From contig OW051496.1 in NCBI GenBank assembly GCA_932521035.1, positions 6,882,001 through 6,946,000 on the forward strand: a DNA stretch of 64,000 nt, in the 5' to 3' direction. The first letter of the stretch is position 1; every line of letters starts with the position of its first letter. Made by a program: the position numbers and the translations under genes. Shown here piece after piece: positions 35,993-46,158 of the stretch. This DNA is from Oscheius dolichura. Lineage: Eukaryota; Nematoda; Chromadorea; Rhabditida; Rhabditidae. The notes under the pieces were generated by a model. That model was given only the letters and a program-made list of their open reading frames with translations, ran no database searches and was not told where the DNA came from.

Positions 35993-36576
35993 ATGTGGCC
36001 ATCAATATTTCTCCTCCTCCCTCTGTCTCTTCAAGGTAAGTTTTATTTTGGGGGAAAGGAATCGGTTCAGGGCAAGAGACATGCGACACGGAGACAGGAG
36101 GGCAATGCAGCCACCCGGAGGAGAGTATGCTCCTCGAGGAGCTGGGGAATAGGCCCGCCGGGGTGGAGGACGTAGAGCAGATCCTGAATGAACTTGTCCT
36201 CCAAATGTTCAACGTGGGAGGCTTTGTCTTTTAGGTGAAAGTCCCAAATTAGGCAGCGGACGACAATTTTGACGGTGTACTGGACGTGGAGGAGACGGTG
36301 GACTTGGCCAAGGGATTCGAGATGACTTATCCGGAGATGAAGCTGGGGATAATGGACGAGGACGGCGACGGCTACGCCACTCTACCAGGTACGGACCTCC
36401 TCTATTGAAATTGCCCTATTTGAAGAGGTCCAGCAATGCGTCCAGAAGGCCTTCTTCCCCGAACTGCTACGCCAAATCCACGAGCAGAAAGGCTCCTTCC
36501 TGGACGAGGAGGACGGCCCAGTGCCGCTGAGAGAAGAGCCGATCATCAACAGAGACGGCGTCGTTATAAGATGGTG
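35993..36576 (+). CDS. Small secreted EF-hand protein
   Basis: The start MWPSIFLLLPLSLQG is a clear signal peptide, cut just before QETCDTETGGQCSHPEESM. After a helical segment (LLEELGNRPAGVEDVEQIL) a 39-base intron (donor GTGGGA) joins the EF-hand pair. Loop 1 is DDNFDGVLDVEE and loop 2 is DEDGDGYATLPE; both have acidic or Asn residues at positions 1, 3 and 5 and Glu at 12. A second intron splits loop 2 before its final Glu. The C-terminus is charged and ends RDGVVIRW. Secreted calcium-binding proteins of this size occur in ER and matrix; its partner is unknown. Confidence 0.7.
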
Positions 36577-37623
36577 AATAAAGAGGTCTCCTTTCCCAGC
36601 CGTTTGAATCGCCCCCCGGGCCGTTATCGTGGCCCCGTGCCCGTAGCCTACACACATTCTACTCTGCCGCCTCAGATAATGTCGGCTGTTTGCCGTTCTC
36701 TGCCTGCCTCCATGCCAGTGACACAGTCAAACAGAGTGACGCCAATTTCTCTCTCCCTTTACTTACTTTTCTCTCTCGGGGTAGAAAACTCCTGACGGAA
36801 AAGAGCAAAAAAATCGATCGGACACCGTTTTTATTGTCTGTTTGTGAATGGTTTGTTGAGGTCTTTCTCGTCTCTTTCAAAGGTAGATTCCAGCTGATTC
36901 AGGCGAAGGCGGTTACCCATTTGAGTGAATTATCTTTGTTTAGCTTCCCAGGGCGGTGTCCCCTTTCCCCTGTTTGTCCTCCCTCCTCTGAATTTAATAG
37001 TCTCCCTTCTCGGCATTTTCCAGCAATAAACACGGGAAACACCAAGCTCGGCCTTATCGCGGGCCTGATTCATTAGCAGAACAAGAGTTATCAGTCGACC
37101 TGAATCATGACAGTACCCACGTCAGCTATGAGATTCCAAGCGGGGAATGGGTTGCCCCGTGACCGGGGCTATTTATTTACTCTTTTCTCTCCGGGAACTA
37201 AGTCAGACTCTTGACGGCCACTTTTTTTTGCCTAATTTGTTTGACTTTCAACAGAATCACAAATATGCAATAAAAATGACATATGTTCTCTACAGTTCTC
37301 TATTGTTACCTTTCTGCTTGAAGGTAGAGGATCAGCTACTACTGGGAGTTGAACCTGAGACGACGGGGACAGGGAGAAAGGAGACGGCCGACCTCCCCTG
37401 GCGTGTCCCCCGATTATGCCCCCTACTGTTATTCTTCTCCTTCCTCTTCCTATTCTTCTCGGGGTCTTACCGACTCAACGGTTCCCCTCTGCCCTCTCGG
37501 CGTGCCGTTTCGCCTCTCGTATTTGCGCTTTTGCCCTCCTATAACCGGCTCCTCGGCCAACTTCAATCTGCCACAGCTGTCTTACTCTCTCTTCTTTTAC
37601 TCTCCTCATCCTCCGTAGCCGCA
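36577..37623. other. Intergenic region, 1 kb
   Basis: No gene is supported. Short open frames occur on both strands but lack splice structure or recognisable motifs. Presumably holds the promoter of the four-helix membrane gene that follows. Confidence 0.4.
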
Positions 37624-38554
37624 ATGGAGAGAATGGAAATTTACAGGGAGAAAATGAATTTTTCATCCATAATGACATTACAAGGAGCCATTAATCTGCT
37701 CCAGGTGGTGAGTGCCCCCTCCTTATCCTCCCCACGATGCCCTCTTTAGGCCGTCGGCTTTATGGCTCTCTTTGCCGGCTTTTTCATCTGGTTCGATACA
37801 AATCTAGTATTCCAATTTGTTTTTCAAGTAAGTTTTGTGTTTTTCGTCGGGGAGAACCCAGAGCACAAACCACTGTCCCGAGGTGGTCAACAGTAAGACG
37901 GAGCCTTTGTGGTGGGTTGAGTCAGCAGGAATTGTGTCCACAGCGGAGACAGTCGATAGGATGCCACCGAACAGAGTACTTTGACACTTTCTACTCTCAA
38001 AAGAGAAGAGCCACCCCCCTTTCTTCGATACTTATGGATTGGCCGAGACAATGGACTCCGTTTTTAGGGATACGGATGGCAGACCCTCATCCTGGCCATC
38101 CTCTTCTTCACCTGGATCTTTGCCATAATTATGTTCATGGGGAATATGCTCGAGAAGGACATCCTCGGCCAGCTGGGCAAGATGAGGGTACCTTGACCCC
38201 TCTCCTTCCTTTGAAAAGTCCTTTCCAGCTGCTCATAATCTATGTCATCTGCTGTCTTCTGCTCATTTTATCGGCCTCCTTGGAATCCTGGTACTGTAGC
38301 AAGGTGTCCAAAGAATTGAAAGCCGACTATAAGGGCTTCGTCCATCCGTATGCTCACGTCTGGAAACCGCGTTTTATTGCTGTGACGGTGAGTTCAGCAG
38401 TCGTCCCTCCGTATTTTGAGAGGACAAGTCATCCTCGCAGATCTGCCCTATCCCCCCTCCTTGGCCTCCTTAATAGTCCATCTTCTAGATCTTCAACTGG
38501 ATCCTGGTGGCGACGTACCTCGTCCTAATCCCGATCACCTTCTTCTTCGTCTAA
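37624..38554 (+). CDS. Four-helix membrane protein, MARVEL/tetraspan-like
   Basis: Exons join to a protein of about 170 residues: a charged N-terminus (MERMEIYREKMNFSS), helix 1 VAVGFMALFAGFFIWF, helix 2 TLILAILFFTWIFAIIMFMG, helix 3 LLIIYVICCLLLILSASLES, a loop with KADYKGFVHPYAHVWKPR, and helix 4 NWILVATYLVLIPITFFFV at the very end. Introns include a long one of about 235 bases between helices 1 and 2. No catalytic residues are evident. Family not certain; the tetraspan layout resembles MARVEL or LAPTM-type vesicle proteins. Confidence 0.65.
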
Positions 38555-38767
38555 TAATTCGAGCATCTCTCTCTGTCCCCCATCCTCCAGGAGTCATATT
38601 ATTGAACAAGTACAAGACAATAAAAATATCTTCACTCGTTCGTCTTTTGTAATCACAGAATACTCTCGGGGAGGACGACGATATGCCTATTTACACACTG
38701 GAAAATAAGTGAAACAAATTATGCTCAAAAATGAGACAAAAAGGAAGGCACTGGACGAGGCGAGAGG

Positions 38768-39342
38768 TTAGAAGATAGCCACGTTGTTCCACTTATACTG
38801 GGTGAAGGCGAGGATCAGGGTGATGAGGTACATCCCGCCGGCTATCCAACATTGTACAGCCTTGGCGCTGTACTGCTCGGTTATTTGTCTGGAGAAGAGG
38901 ATAAGGAGGAGATCGGGGGGAGACCTACTCGGTGGTGACATGCTCCTCGCTGAAGTGCAAGTCTGGGAAGAGGGTCACGGCCTGGATGTAGAAGAAGACG
39001 CCGAGGATGCCGAGGAAGATCACTCCCCAGCTAGAAATGACCATACTGAAATGGAATTTTTTACTCTTTTTAGAAAGGAGAGGTTTCTTAAAATGGTATA
39101 CACCCAAATTGCATTTTTCCACGATATAATGAATCCCGCCCATTTGAAGAGATTTTTGTCCAAAATATTCAATTTTAGCTCGGTTTCTAAGGATTATATT
39201 GTATTTATTTCTAATTATAGGTCTTTATGTCATCGCTTTTATCAACTGGCATCTGAATTTAAGAAAAAAAACAAGAGAAAATAAAGGTGACTCACCAAAA
39301 AGCAGACATCTTTGGACCGCAGAAGGGACACAGCTTGACCAT
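38768..39342 (-). CDS. RNASEK: RNASEK (ribonuclease kappa, V-ATPase Vo accessory subunit)
   Basis: Three exons give about 95 residues. Exon 1 is MVKLCPFCGPKMSAF, matching the CCGPK start of human RNASEK. Exon 2 is MVISSWGVIFLGILGVFFY with a second part ending HFSEEHVTTE, and exon 3 is QITEQYSAKAVQCWIAGGMY then LITLILAFTQYKW. The human counterpart has SAWGVIMLIMLGIFF and YNCFIAAGLYLL at the same places. RNASEK was named as an RNase but is found as a two-helix component bound to the membrane ring of the V-ATPase and is needed for endosome acidification. It sits back to back with the V-ATPase e subunit gene. Confidence 0.88.
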
Positions 39343-39923
39343 TGTGAGCTGAAAATGAGAAAATTATCCGGGAATGGAGAGGGGAAAGAGAGGATTGTCC
39401 GGAACCATCATCGTCCTCGACCAGCCAACGAAAAATCAAGAACCAAAGCGATTATTCACCGTGAATTGGCGTCGAAGGGGAAATAGAGACGCACCACGTA
39501 GCCGGATTTTCACCTGACTAAAGCAGCTTATGTTATGGTGGACGGAAGATCAATGCAGCCGAAACCCAGTCTATTTTCCATTTTTGGTTTCTCGTTTTTA
39601 GTCCTCCTCTTCCTAGTCGGTTTTCTTTCACTGAAAATCGAATTTTCCCGATTTATAACCATTCGACGGACTTGAAACTGGCCACTTTTGGTAGGAGTCT
39701 CAGTTTCTCCACACTCTTTCGCGTTCTCTTTTATTCTGGCAGTTTTTCACCGTTTTTATCTAAAATAAAACAAAATAAACTGAATTTTATTTTGTAAACA
39801 CATCATTTTCCATTATCAGTACCCATATTTCGAAATAGATGTCAATTACTCCTTCTCGTCCCCACTCCACCCACTCCTCCTCCTCTCTGCTCCCTAAAAT
39901 ATGTATTATATTTTCTTCCAGCC
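39343..39923. promoter_or_regulatory. Shared upstream region of two V-ATPase Vo genes
   Basis: This 580-base gap separates the start codons of RNASEK (minus) and V-ATPase subunit e (plus). It is the only upstream sequence close to both, so a common bidirectional promoter is likely. No particular site is claimed. Confidence 0.45.
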
Positions 39924-40259
39924 ATGGGTGTTATTCTCCCGGTAATCGCGGTCACAGCCTTCTGGGTTCTCGTCGGCCTCGGAGGTCCTCTGCTAGTGCC
40001 CAAAGGACCCAACAAAGGTGAGCTGTCTCCCGCCTCCTCTCAACCTCCCTTCCAGGCATCATCCAGACTATGATAATCATGACGGCCGTCTGCTGTTGGG
40101 CCTTCTGGTTCATGGTTCGTCCTCCTCTTATAATTTATAAAAGAGGTTCAGGTGTACCTGCACCAGCTCAACCCCCTGATCGGTCCCCAATTGAATGTCA
40201 GGACGATTAGCTGGATCTCCGAGCGGTGGGGCGACTCCCAGCGGATGCCACCCCCGTAG
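39924..40259 (+). CDS. ATP6V0E: V-type ATPase Vo subunit e
   Basis: A two-helix subunit of the proton-pumping ATPase membrane sector. Three exons encode about 85 residues: MGVILPVIAVTAFWVLVGLG then LLVPKGPNKG, then IIQTMIIMTAVCCWAFWFM, then VYLHQLNPLIGPQLNVRTI. Human subunit e has PKGPNRG, SVCCYLFWL and AQLNPLFGPQL at the same places. Introns are short (about 40 bases). The upstream CTTCCAG near the start could be a trans-splice acceptor. Confidence 0.93.
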
Positions 40260-40527
40260 TCGCCTCCTCGCCTTCCCTGCCTGTCCTTAGACATTCCCTC
40301 GCAGTCTCTTTCACTTTCCTCCCTATTTATCCCCCCAGAGCATAACCTAAAGAGTCACATACTTGTCTCCCGAATAAATATTCTAATCGAGTCTCTTTGG
40401 ATTTGGAGGATAATCGTCGCCGGGGATCCGCTCTCCGCCCACGTGACGCATAGGAGCAGAGAGAGAGGAGCCCTCGGCTCTGTTAATCGCCTTCTCACCT
40501 CGCCTCCTCTCGATTTCTGCTCCCGTT

Positions 40528-42115
40528 TTGAATGTGTCTGGAGAAGGAAGACTGGCCACCGTGCAGCCCTTGTCCATCCTCCGTCGACCGCCACTGCCCC
40601 CGGGTGGCGGACGTCTGCCACCTCCGCTGTCCCATCAATGCTCTCGACAGTCTCTCCGCTCGGTACGGAGTACAAAGAGTCTAAGAAGTATCCGCTCCAT
40701 AAAGGTTAGTTAGACCTGTTCTCAAAAGGGTCCCGAAGTGAAAAACTCTTGTTATTGTATCCCCTGGCCGTCTGCCAACAGCTCATTTCCCCATTTCCCC
40801 CGCACTAAATTTCCTCTTTTTTTCCCAAGGAGGCGTGCCCCATCACTCATTGAATATTCACCAATGCTGTTAGATTAGCTCGGGTTGGAGATGGGTTCCT
40901 CGAGGTCTCGTCTCCAAATTGGACAAGGAAGTGGAGGGAGGATGCCTTTCGTGGAAGATTGTCATCCCGCTGTCCTCCTCAATAACAAGGAGTTGTGGTG
41001 GGAGAGGGCGACAATAGAAATGACACCGATGACATCAAGAGGGCAACTAATAAACTTGGAGAAGACCCGGCTGGCATTTGGCGAGATCAGGGAAACCAGT
41101 AAACAGAAGAGATCACTCTTACGCACTTCTCCTCCCGAGTAGAGTATCCTCTGCAGAATAAGGGTCTCATAAAATTAGTCCCGGTCCCTTCCTGTGATGT
41201 CAAAGACGACATCCCCCCATTTCCTGTGTATTCTCGCCTGATGGCACCTCCCTCCTTCCTCGGATAATGGAGAGAAGCCACCCATTCCCCCCGTATAATC
41301 TGGAACCTTTCCCTCCCAAAAGAGAAATGGCCGAGCCGCGCTCCCCCATCACCCTGGTCACTCTTCTTCAGTACAACCAGGTTATTACCGCCCCCTCCCC
41401 CCGCCATTCCAGATTCAAATGAGATCTGATTCTTTGCAGAGTATCCGAAGCACACGCAGTACAGCCAGTGTCCGTGTCTTCAAGCACAACCACCTCACCT
41501 ACCGGACATGTTTCGGCCTGCTCCATGTGAGGACAGCCACAATGGGGATCGGCATCTCTGCCATGCTCCTGGTCTTTTTGATGCTCTTCTACTGTGTCTT
41601 TAGCTCGATGGAGGTCAGTCCGCTATTTCGAGGGATATGCCGCCTAATCCCCTACTTGAAAAGTCGCTCCCTTTTAAGGAACATGACGCCAGTATGAAGG
41701 GCTTCGTAATACCCACGGTGGCCGTGATCGTCGCCCTTCTCTACCTCCTCGTCGGCATCATCCAACACCGTCCGTGCTTCTTGTATCCCTTCATCACTAT
41801 CCAGGTAGCCATCTTTATGTGGAATAAAAGAGGGATGTTGATGTTTAGATAGTGCTCCTGTTTACTACAGTAATCTCGGCAGCTATGATCACCATCGCCG
41901 TCGGCTGCCACACCGCGTACATCCTCCAAGTCTTCGTTAAAGTCAAAGACGTCCCCCGCCACGAATACGAGCGCGGTGCCATGATGCTGGCCTCCTTCCT
42001 GCTGTCCCTCCTCTTTGTCCAACTCTGGGCTATTCGAAGTGTCTGCAGCTGTTTCCGCTACTTCACCGATTTGAATCGGTTCAAAGCCCGGCAGGCGGAC
42101 TCGTTCATCACGTGA
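40528..42115 (+). CDS. LAPTM/DUF7027-like four-helix membrane protein
   Basis: The 5' end is unresolved: the first exon seen is open from 40528 without an in-frame ATG. It is Pro/Arg-rich and ends in Arg-Ser repeats (SLRSVRSTKSLRSIRSIK). After an intron of about 700 bases the second exon continues the theme (DSLQSIRSTRSTASVRVF) and enters the membrane part: CFGLLHVRTATMGIGISAML, VIPTVAVIVALLYLLVGIIQ, TTVISAAMITIAVGCHTAYI and MMLASFLLSLLFVQLWAIRS. The CFGLxHVRTA start of helix 1 is typical of lysosomal LAPTM-like and related nematode four-helix proteins. The cytosolic tail ends RQADSFIT. Confidence 0.6.
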
Positions 42116-42245
42116 AATAAATTGATTTTTATAGGAAAACAAGAAACAAAAAAAGGGCTTCGATCCTCAGGACGACGGGGGAGACGCCTGGAAGAGAATA
42201 AAAGGAGGAAGTCGTTGGGTCGGGGCAGGTGGAGGAGGAGGACAG

Positions 42246-43466
42246 TTAGTAGAGACGGCTGCTGAATCTATCGTAGCGGTTGGAATAGGAGTAGTTTCCG
42301 CGACTGAGAGAGGACGACAGGTTGAGCTCCTTTTCCCGACGAGACGCCCATGTGGCCGGGGACAGCCAATACTACAAACAGGCCGAGTCATCCCCCAAGT
42401 CGTCTTCCTTACCTTGGACAGAGTGCCCACCGTCATACATCTCTTTTTGTACATGTCCACGGCGTCGTCCACCGGCATGTAGCGGATATAGTTCCTCCTG
42501 GGAGTGACCGGTCTCTCGATCCGGCTGCTGGTGTCCGGGCGGGTGAAGAGGCCCGTGTTGTAGCTGTTCAACTTACCCTCCAGCCAGCGTTTCGTGCCCA
42601 AGTCGCGGACACCGGCATGATTGGTGTAGGCCTGAAGGAGGATGGAAATTTGGAGGAAGGAGGCGGAGGACATACGGATTGGGATTGGGTGAGGACTCCC
42701 AACGACGTGTCCGTGTTTCCATAGCTGTACCGGACATAGGGGTACCTGAACCGGGGTTCGTTGTTCTCCGATAATCACTCCATCCCGCCCAGATGTGAAA
42801 TTACAAAGCATTAGAAGCCAGCTGTGTTCCACTGGGTAAAAAAAGGGAAAGACTCGCCTGTCCGTGAAGTGGGGAGTGCTCCTCTGGACTCCGACATTGT
42901 GTAGCGGGGCGGTCTTGGTCAGGGCCGTGGCCGTCAGGGAGCGTCCAAAGAGGGACGAGCCTATAAATGTCAGTGGTCAGCGGGGTTAATCACTCTGGCC
43001 TCAACTCAAAGGACAAGAAGCGAACGAGAGTGATAGAAATCTTTACTGAAACCCAGTCTCTGAACAGTACCACGTATTGGAGAGGGATCACCGGATGGGT
43101 GCTATCTCTAACAATCTGTCCACTACCACTACCACCGCCTGGCCCTTCCCCGGTCACAAGGTTAGCGTCAGGAGGAGATAAAGCGCCAACAGAACCAGAG
43201 ACAAAGGAACCAGGGCAGACATTGCCGTACCGGATCTGGACAGGCTACGAGCCATGTAGCCGCCGCCGTAGCCGTAGGAGGGACGAGTGAAGCCGCCGGT
43301 GAAGCTGCGCTCTGTGGACAAGCCGGAGAAGGAGTTGGACCTGGAAGAGAGGGGATTAGGATGAGGAGGAGGAGACAGACCTTTTCATGGCAGACGACCT
43401 GACATCACTACGGCTACGGGCTAGAGGGGAGATGTGGTGGAAACTAGGAGACGTCAGGAGATCCAT
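42246..43466 (-). CDS. Arg/Ser/Tyr-rich protein, family unknown
   Basis: Exons join to about 270 residues without a signal peptide. Segments in order: MDLLTSPSFHHISPLARSRS, SFTGGFTRPSYGYGGGYMAR, GRSLTATALTKTAPLHNVGV, RYPYVRYSYGNTDTSLGVLT, AYTNHAGVRDLGTKRWLEGK, TRPDTSSRIERPVTPRRNYI, RYMPVDDAVDMYKKRCMTVG and a last exon ending SNRYDRFSSRLY. The conserved-looking blocks, many Tyr and Arg and lack of membrane segments suggest a cytoskeletal or filament-associated protein, but this is inference. The intron that follows MSALG is long (about 250 bases). It shares a 209-base divergent upstream region with the next gene. Confidence 0.6.
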
Positions 43467-43675
43467 TTCGATCGACTGAAAATGAAGGATTTGAGGGGGG
43501 AGGAAGTGAGAAGGGGGCAAAAATCTACGAGAGAGGGCGACAACGAGGGGGCCAGTGTAATAACAAAAACACGGCACATTGGGACTACGGGGACGGGGCC
43601 TTTTATCAAGAAGAGAGGGGATTAGAATGGATTGGCCAGGTCGAGAGAAAATCCCCTGTCCCGGCCACTTCTCCC

Positions 43676-44182
43676 ATGTCTTCGAAGTCGCCCAGTGATA
43701 GCTTCAAGGGCTTCCACAACGAAGAGATCTCCCCCACCCTGGCTGTTCTCGTCTCTCTGGGTTCAGCCGGCCTGCTCTGCCAGGCCCTGTCCCTGCCGCT
43801 GGCCGGCCTCCTCTCCGTTGGGCTGCTCATGTTGACCTACAAGTGGTTCCACCTCCACGGGCTGAAGCTGACACGCAAGGGAATAATCTTCTTCGACGAG
43901 GGCAATCTCCTCCAGAACAGTCACCTCTATGACTTTGCCTTCGTGGTGAGCGACGACTGCTCCACCCCAGGGGTGGCCGACTACAAGCCGCCGGGGCCGT
44001 CATCCATCTGGGAGGCCCTGTTCACGGACGAGAAACAATTGGATCTACAAAAGTTCTACCGGGAGCACTATGGGCCGATATTTAGGACGGCGATGAAGAA
44101 TACACGGGAACGAGAGGAGATCAAGAAACAGAGAACCGGAGAAGATTCGACACGAACAGCGCGAAATCTATCGGATCGATGA
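43676..44182 (+). CDS. Small membrane protein, family unknown
   Basis: A single exon encodes 168 residues. The N-terminus is cytosolic (MSSKSPSDSFKGFHNEE), followed by one long or two short hydrophobic segments (LAVLVSLGSAGLLCQALSLP and LAGLLSVGLLMLTYKW) and a hydrophilic domain with KGIIFFDEGNLLQNSHLYDF and LDLQKFYREHYGPIFRTAMK, ending in a basic coiled-coil-like tail. Intronless, unlike its neighbours. No function is suggested by its sequence. Confidence 0.6.
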   Translation: MSSKSPSDSFKGFHNEEISPTLAVLVSLGSAGLLCQALSLPLAGLLSVGLLMLTYKWFHLHGLKLTRKGIIFFDEGNLLQNSHLYDFAFVVSDDCSTPGVADYKPPGPSSIWEALFTDEKQLDLQKFYREHYGPIFRTAMKNTREREEIKKQRTGEDSTRTARNLSDR

Positions 44183-44741
44183 TGCCGGATTTGATACAGA
44201 TATAAATAAAGAGCTGTGGCTAGTCGTTTTTGGGGTGGGCAAGGGTATTCTCGGAATGCGTCGGTGACTCAAAAACGATCGGGTTACGGACACAAAGTGA
44301 TCACTTGTTCACCACAAATAATATAATTTCGATTTGCTTGAATATCATGCTTCCTTCGATCAAAAGATCAGATAGAGAAATTAATTAGCTGCTTTGCAAG
44401 AAAGGCAACTTCGGTCGTCAACAAAGTAGGAGAATACAACAACGTATCCTTCCTATTGCTATGCGCTCACTTTCATAAAGACAGAGATCATTAAAAGTAG
44501 CGAACACAAAATATAGTGGCAGCCATGCTAGCTGAGCGGGTGCAGGAATAGCCGACGGCAGCATCTTTACAACACACGAAGTGGTGAGATAGAAAAAACA
44601 GCGCATGGAGAAGATGCGGGGGTGGCCAGCAAATCTTTAACAGCTAATTTCGCACAATATGCATAGGTAATATACTTTATTAAACATAAAAATATTAAAA
44701 AGCTATCACATACTACCCGTAAACGATGGAAAATAAAGAAA
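44183..44741. other. Intergenic region and composition boundary
   Basis: This stretch marks the change from GC-rich to AT-rich sequence. AATAAA for the preceding gene is at about 44202. No gene is supported. Confidence 0.4.
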
Positions 44742-46009
44742 TTAATCAAATACGAGACGTTTGCGAGCCGGTTCAGTTATTTCGTCCATTTCACCATGCT
44801 TTCGACGGCGGCTATTATTATAATTTTGAGGTCGACCAGGAAGAGGTAGATCGTCATCTGGACAGCATGGAGGATCGTTACTAAATACAATTAAAAACAA
44901 TGGGGAATCAAACCTGAAATATGACGACTTTAAAGTTTTAGTAGAGTCCCATCGTCTAAGAGGATCAAAAGCAAACAATCCTTGCATTAGTTCAATCAAA
45001 TCTTCTCCGGCTGCGGTAAAAACGTGATGGAGATCAATTGCTGGGACAGGGCTAGAACGAGCTTTGAGATAACAAAAGCAACTTACATAAGTTCAATGTA
45101 GTCGCTAAAACTTTTCATTAAAGGCCATTGCTCTTCCGTTGGTGTTCCCAAAACATGGCAAATTTTAGATATTTGGTCAATATCAGATTCACCAGGGAAA
45201 ATCGGATTCTGAACAATAACAGTTGTTAAAGCGACAATAACTGACTCGTAGTAATAGTTCAGCAACAATGCATCCCATGGCCCAATTGTCAACACCAACA
45301 CTATATGACTTGGCGCCGAAAATAAGTTCAGGTGCGCGGTACCAACGGGTCACAACCTAAATAATAATGAAGGAATATAGCTAAATTACCTGATGAGTGT
45401 AATTTCTATTAGGCGAGCCAAAAAATCGAGCAAGACCGAAATCAGCTATTTTGATACGTCCGGCTGCATTCATCAGTAAATTATTTGGTTTTAAATCCTA
45501 TATTATTTGTAATCAACACCGTATACAGCAAGTTACTCTATGTAATATCCAGTGTTCATGGAGAAACTCTAGGCCTAAAAACGTCTGGAGCGCCATGTTT
45601 TTTATTTGAGAAGGATTTAAAATAATAGATCTATCCTTTACTACATGCTGCAAAAGTGTTTGAAATAAGCTGAAAAAAAGGGCAACCTCTAAGTCAGTTT
45701 CCATAAAATCAAAGACTAATTGAATGGTATTCCGACTACCAAGGATATCGCGCAGCTAAACAGAAATGTATACAACAATAAAGAAAAACTAACTCCAATA
45801 ATGTTATCATGGTGAATTTCTTGAAGTAACTTTATTTCTCTCAAAGCTGTACGGTTAACTCCGTCTCTAGCTTCTGCTCGAGATCCTAGCTTGATCTTCT
45901 TGATGGCAACATGATCACCAGTCTCCAAATCCTTTGCCTTGTAAACGTTGGCGAACTGTCCTTCTCCCAAGTGCTTGATCTTCTCGTAGCGTTTTGATTT
46001 TTCTCCCAT
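44742..46009 (-). CDS. CDK7: Cyclin-dependent kinase 7 (TFIIH/CAK)
   Basis: CDK7 phosphorylates the RNA polymerase II tail within TFIIH and activates other CDKs. Motifs in order: [29 protein letters not shown], the CDK7-type cyclin helix [51 protein letters not shown] (with both activation-loop phosphosites, Ser after FG and Thr in YTHQ), [23 protein letters not shown], and a C-terminal basic tail ([16 protein letters not shown]). Seven or more exons. The start [10 protein letters not shown] follows a TTCAG acceptor. Confidence 0.95.
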
Positions 46010-46158
46010 CGGCTGAAGATACGAAATAACGGGCATTAAAGCTAAATTAGATAGCAAAGGTTAAAACCATAAAAAGAAAGACAGCTACTCAAAAAATATA
46101 ACAATTTATCATTAACAACAGGGTAACAATGATAACAAAGGGGAATTAACAAAAACAA

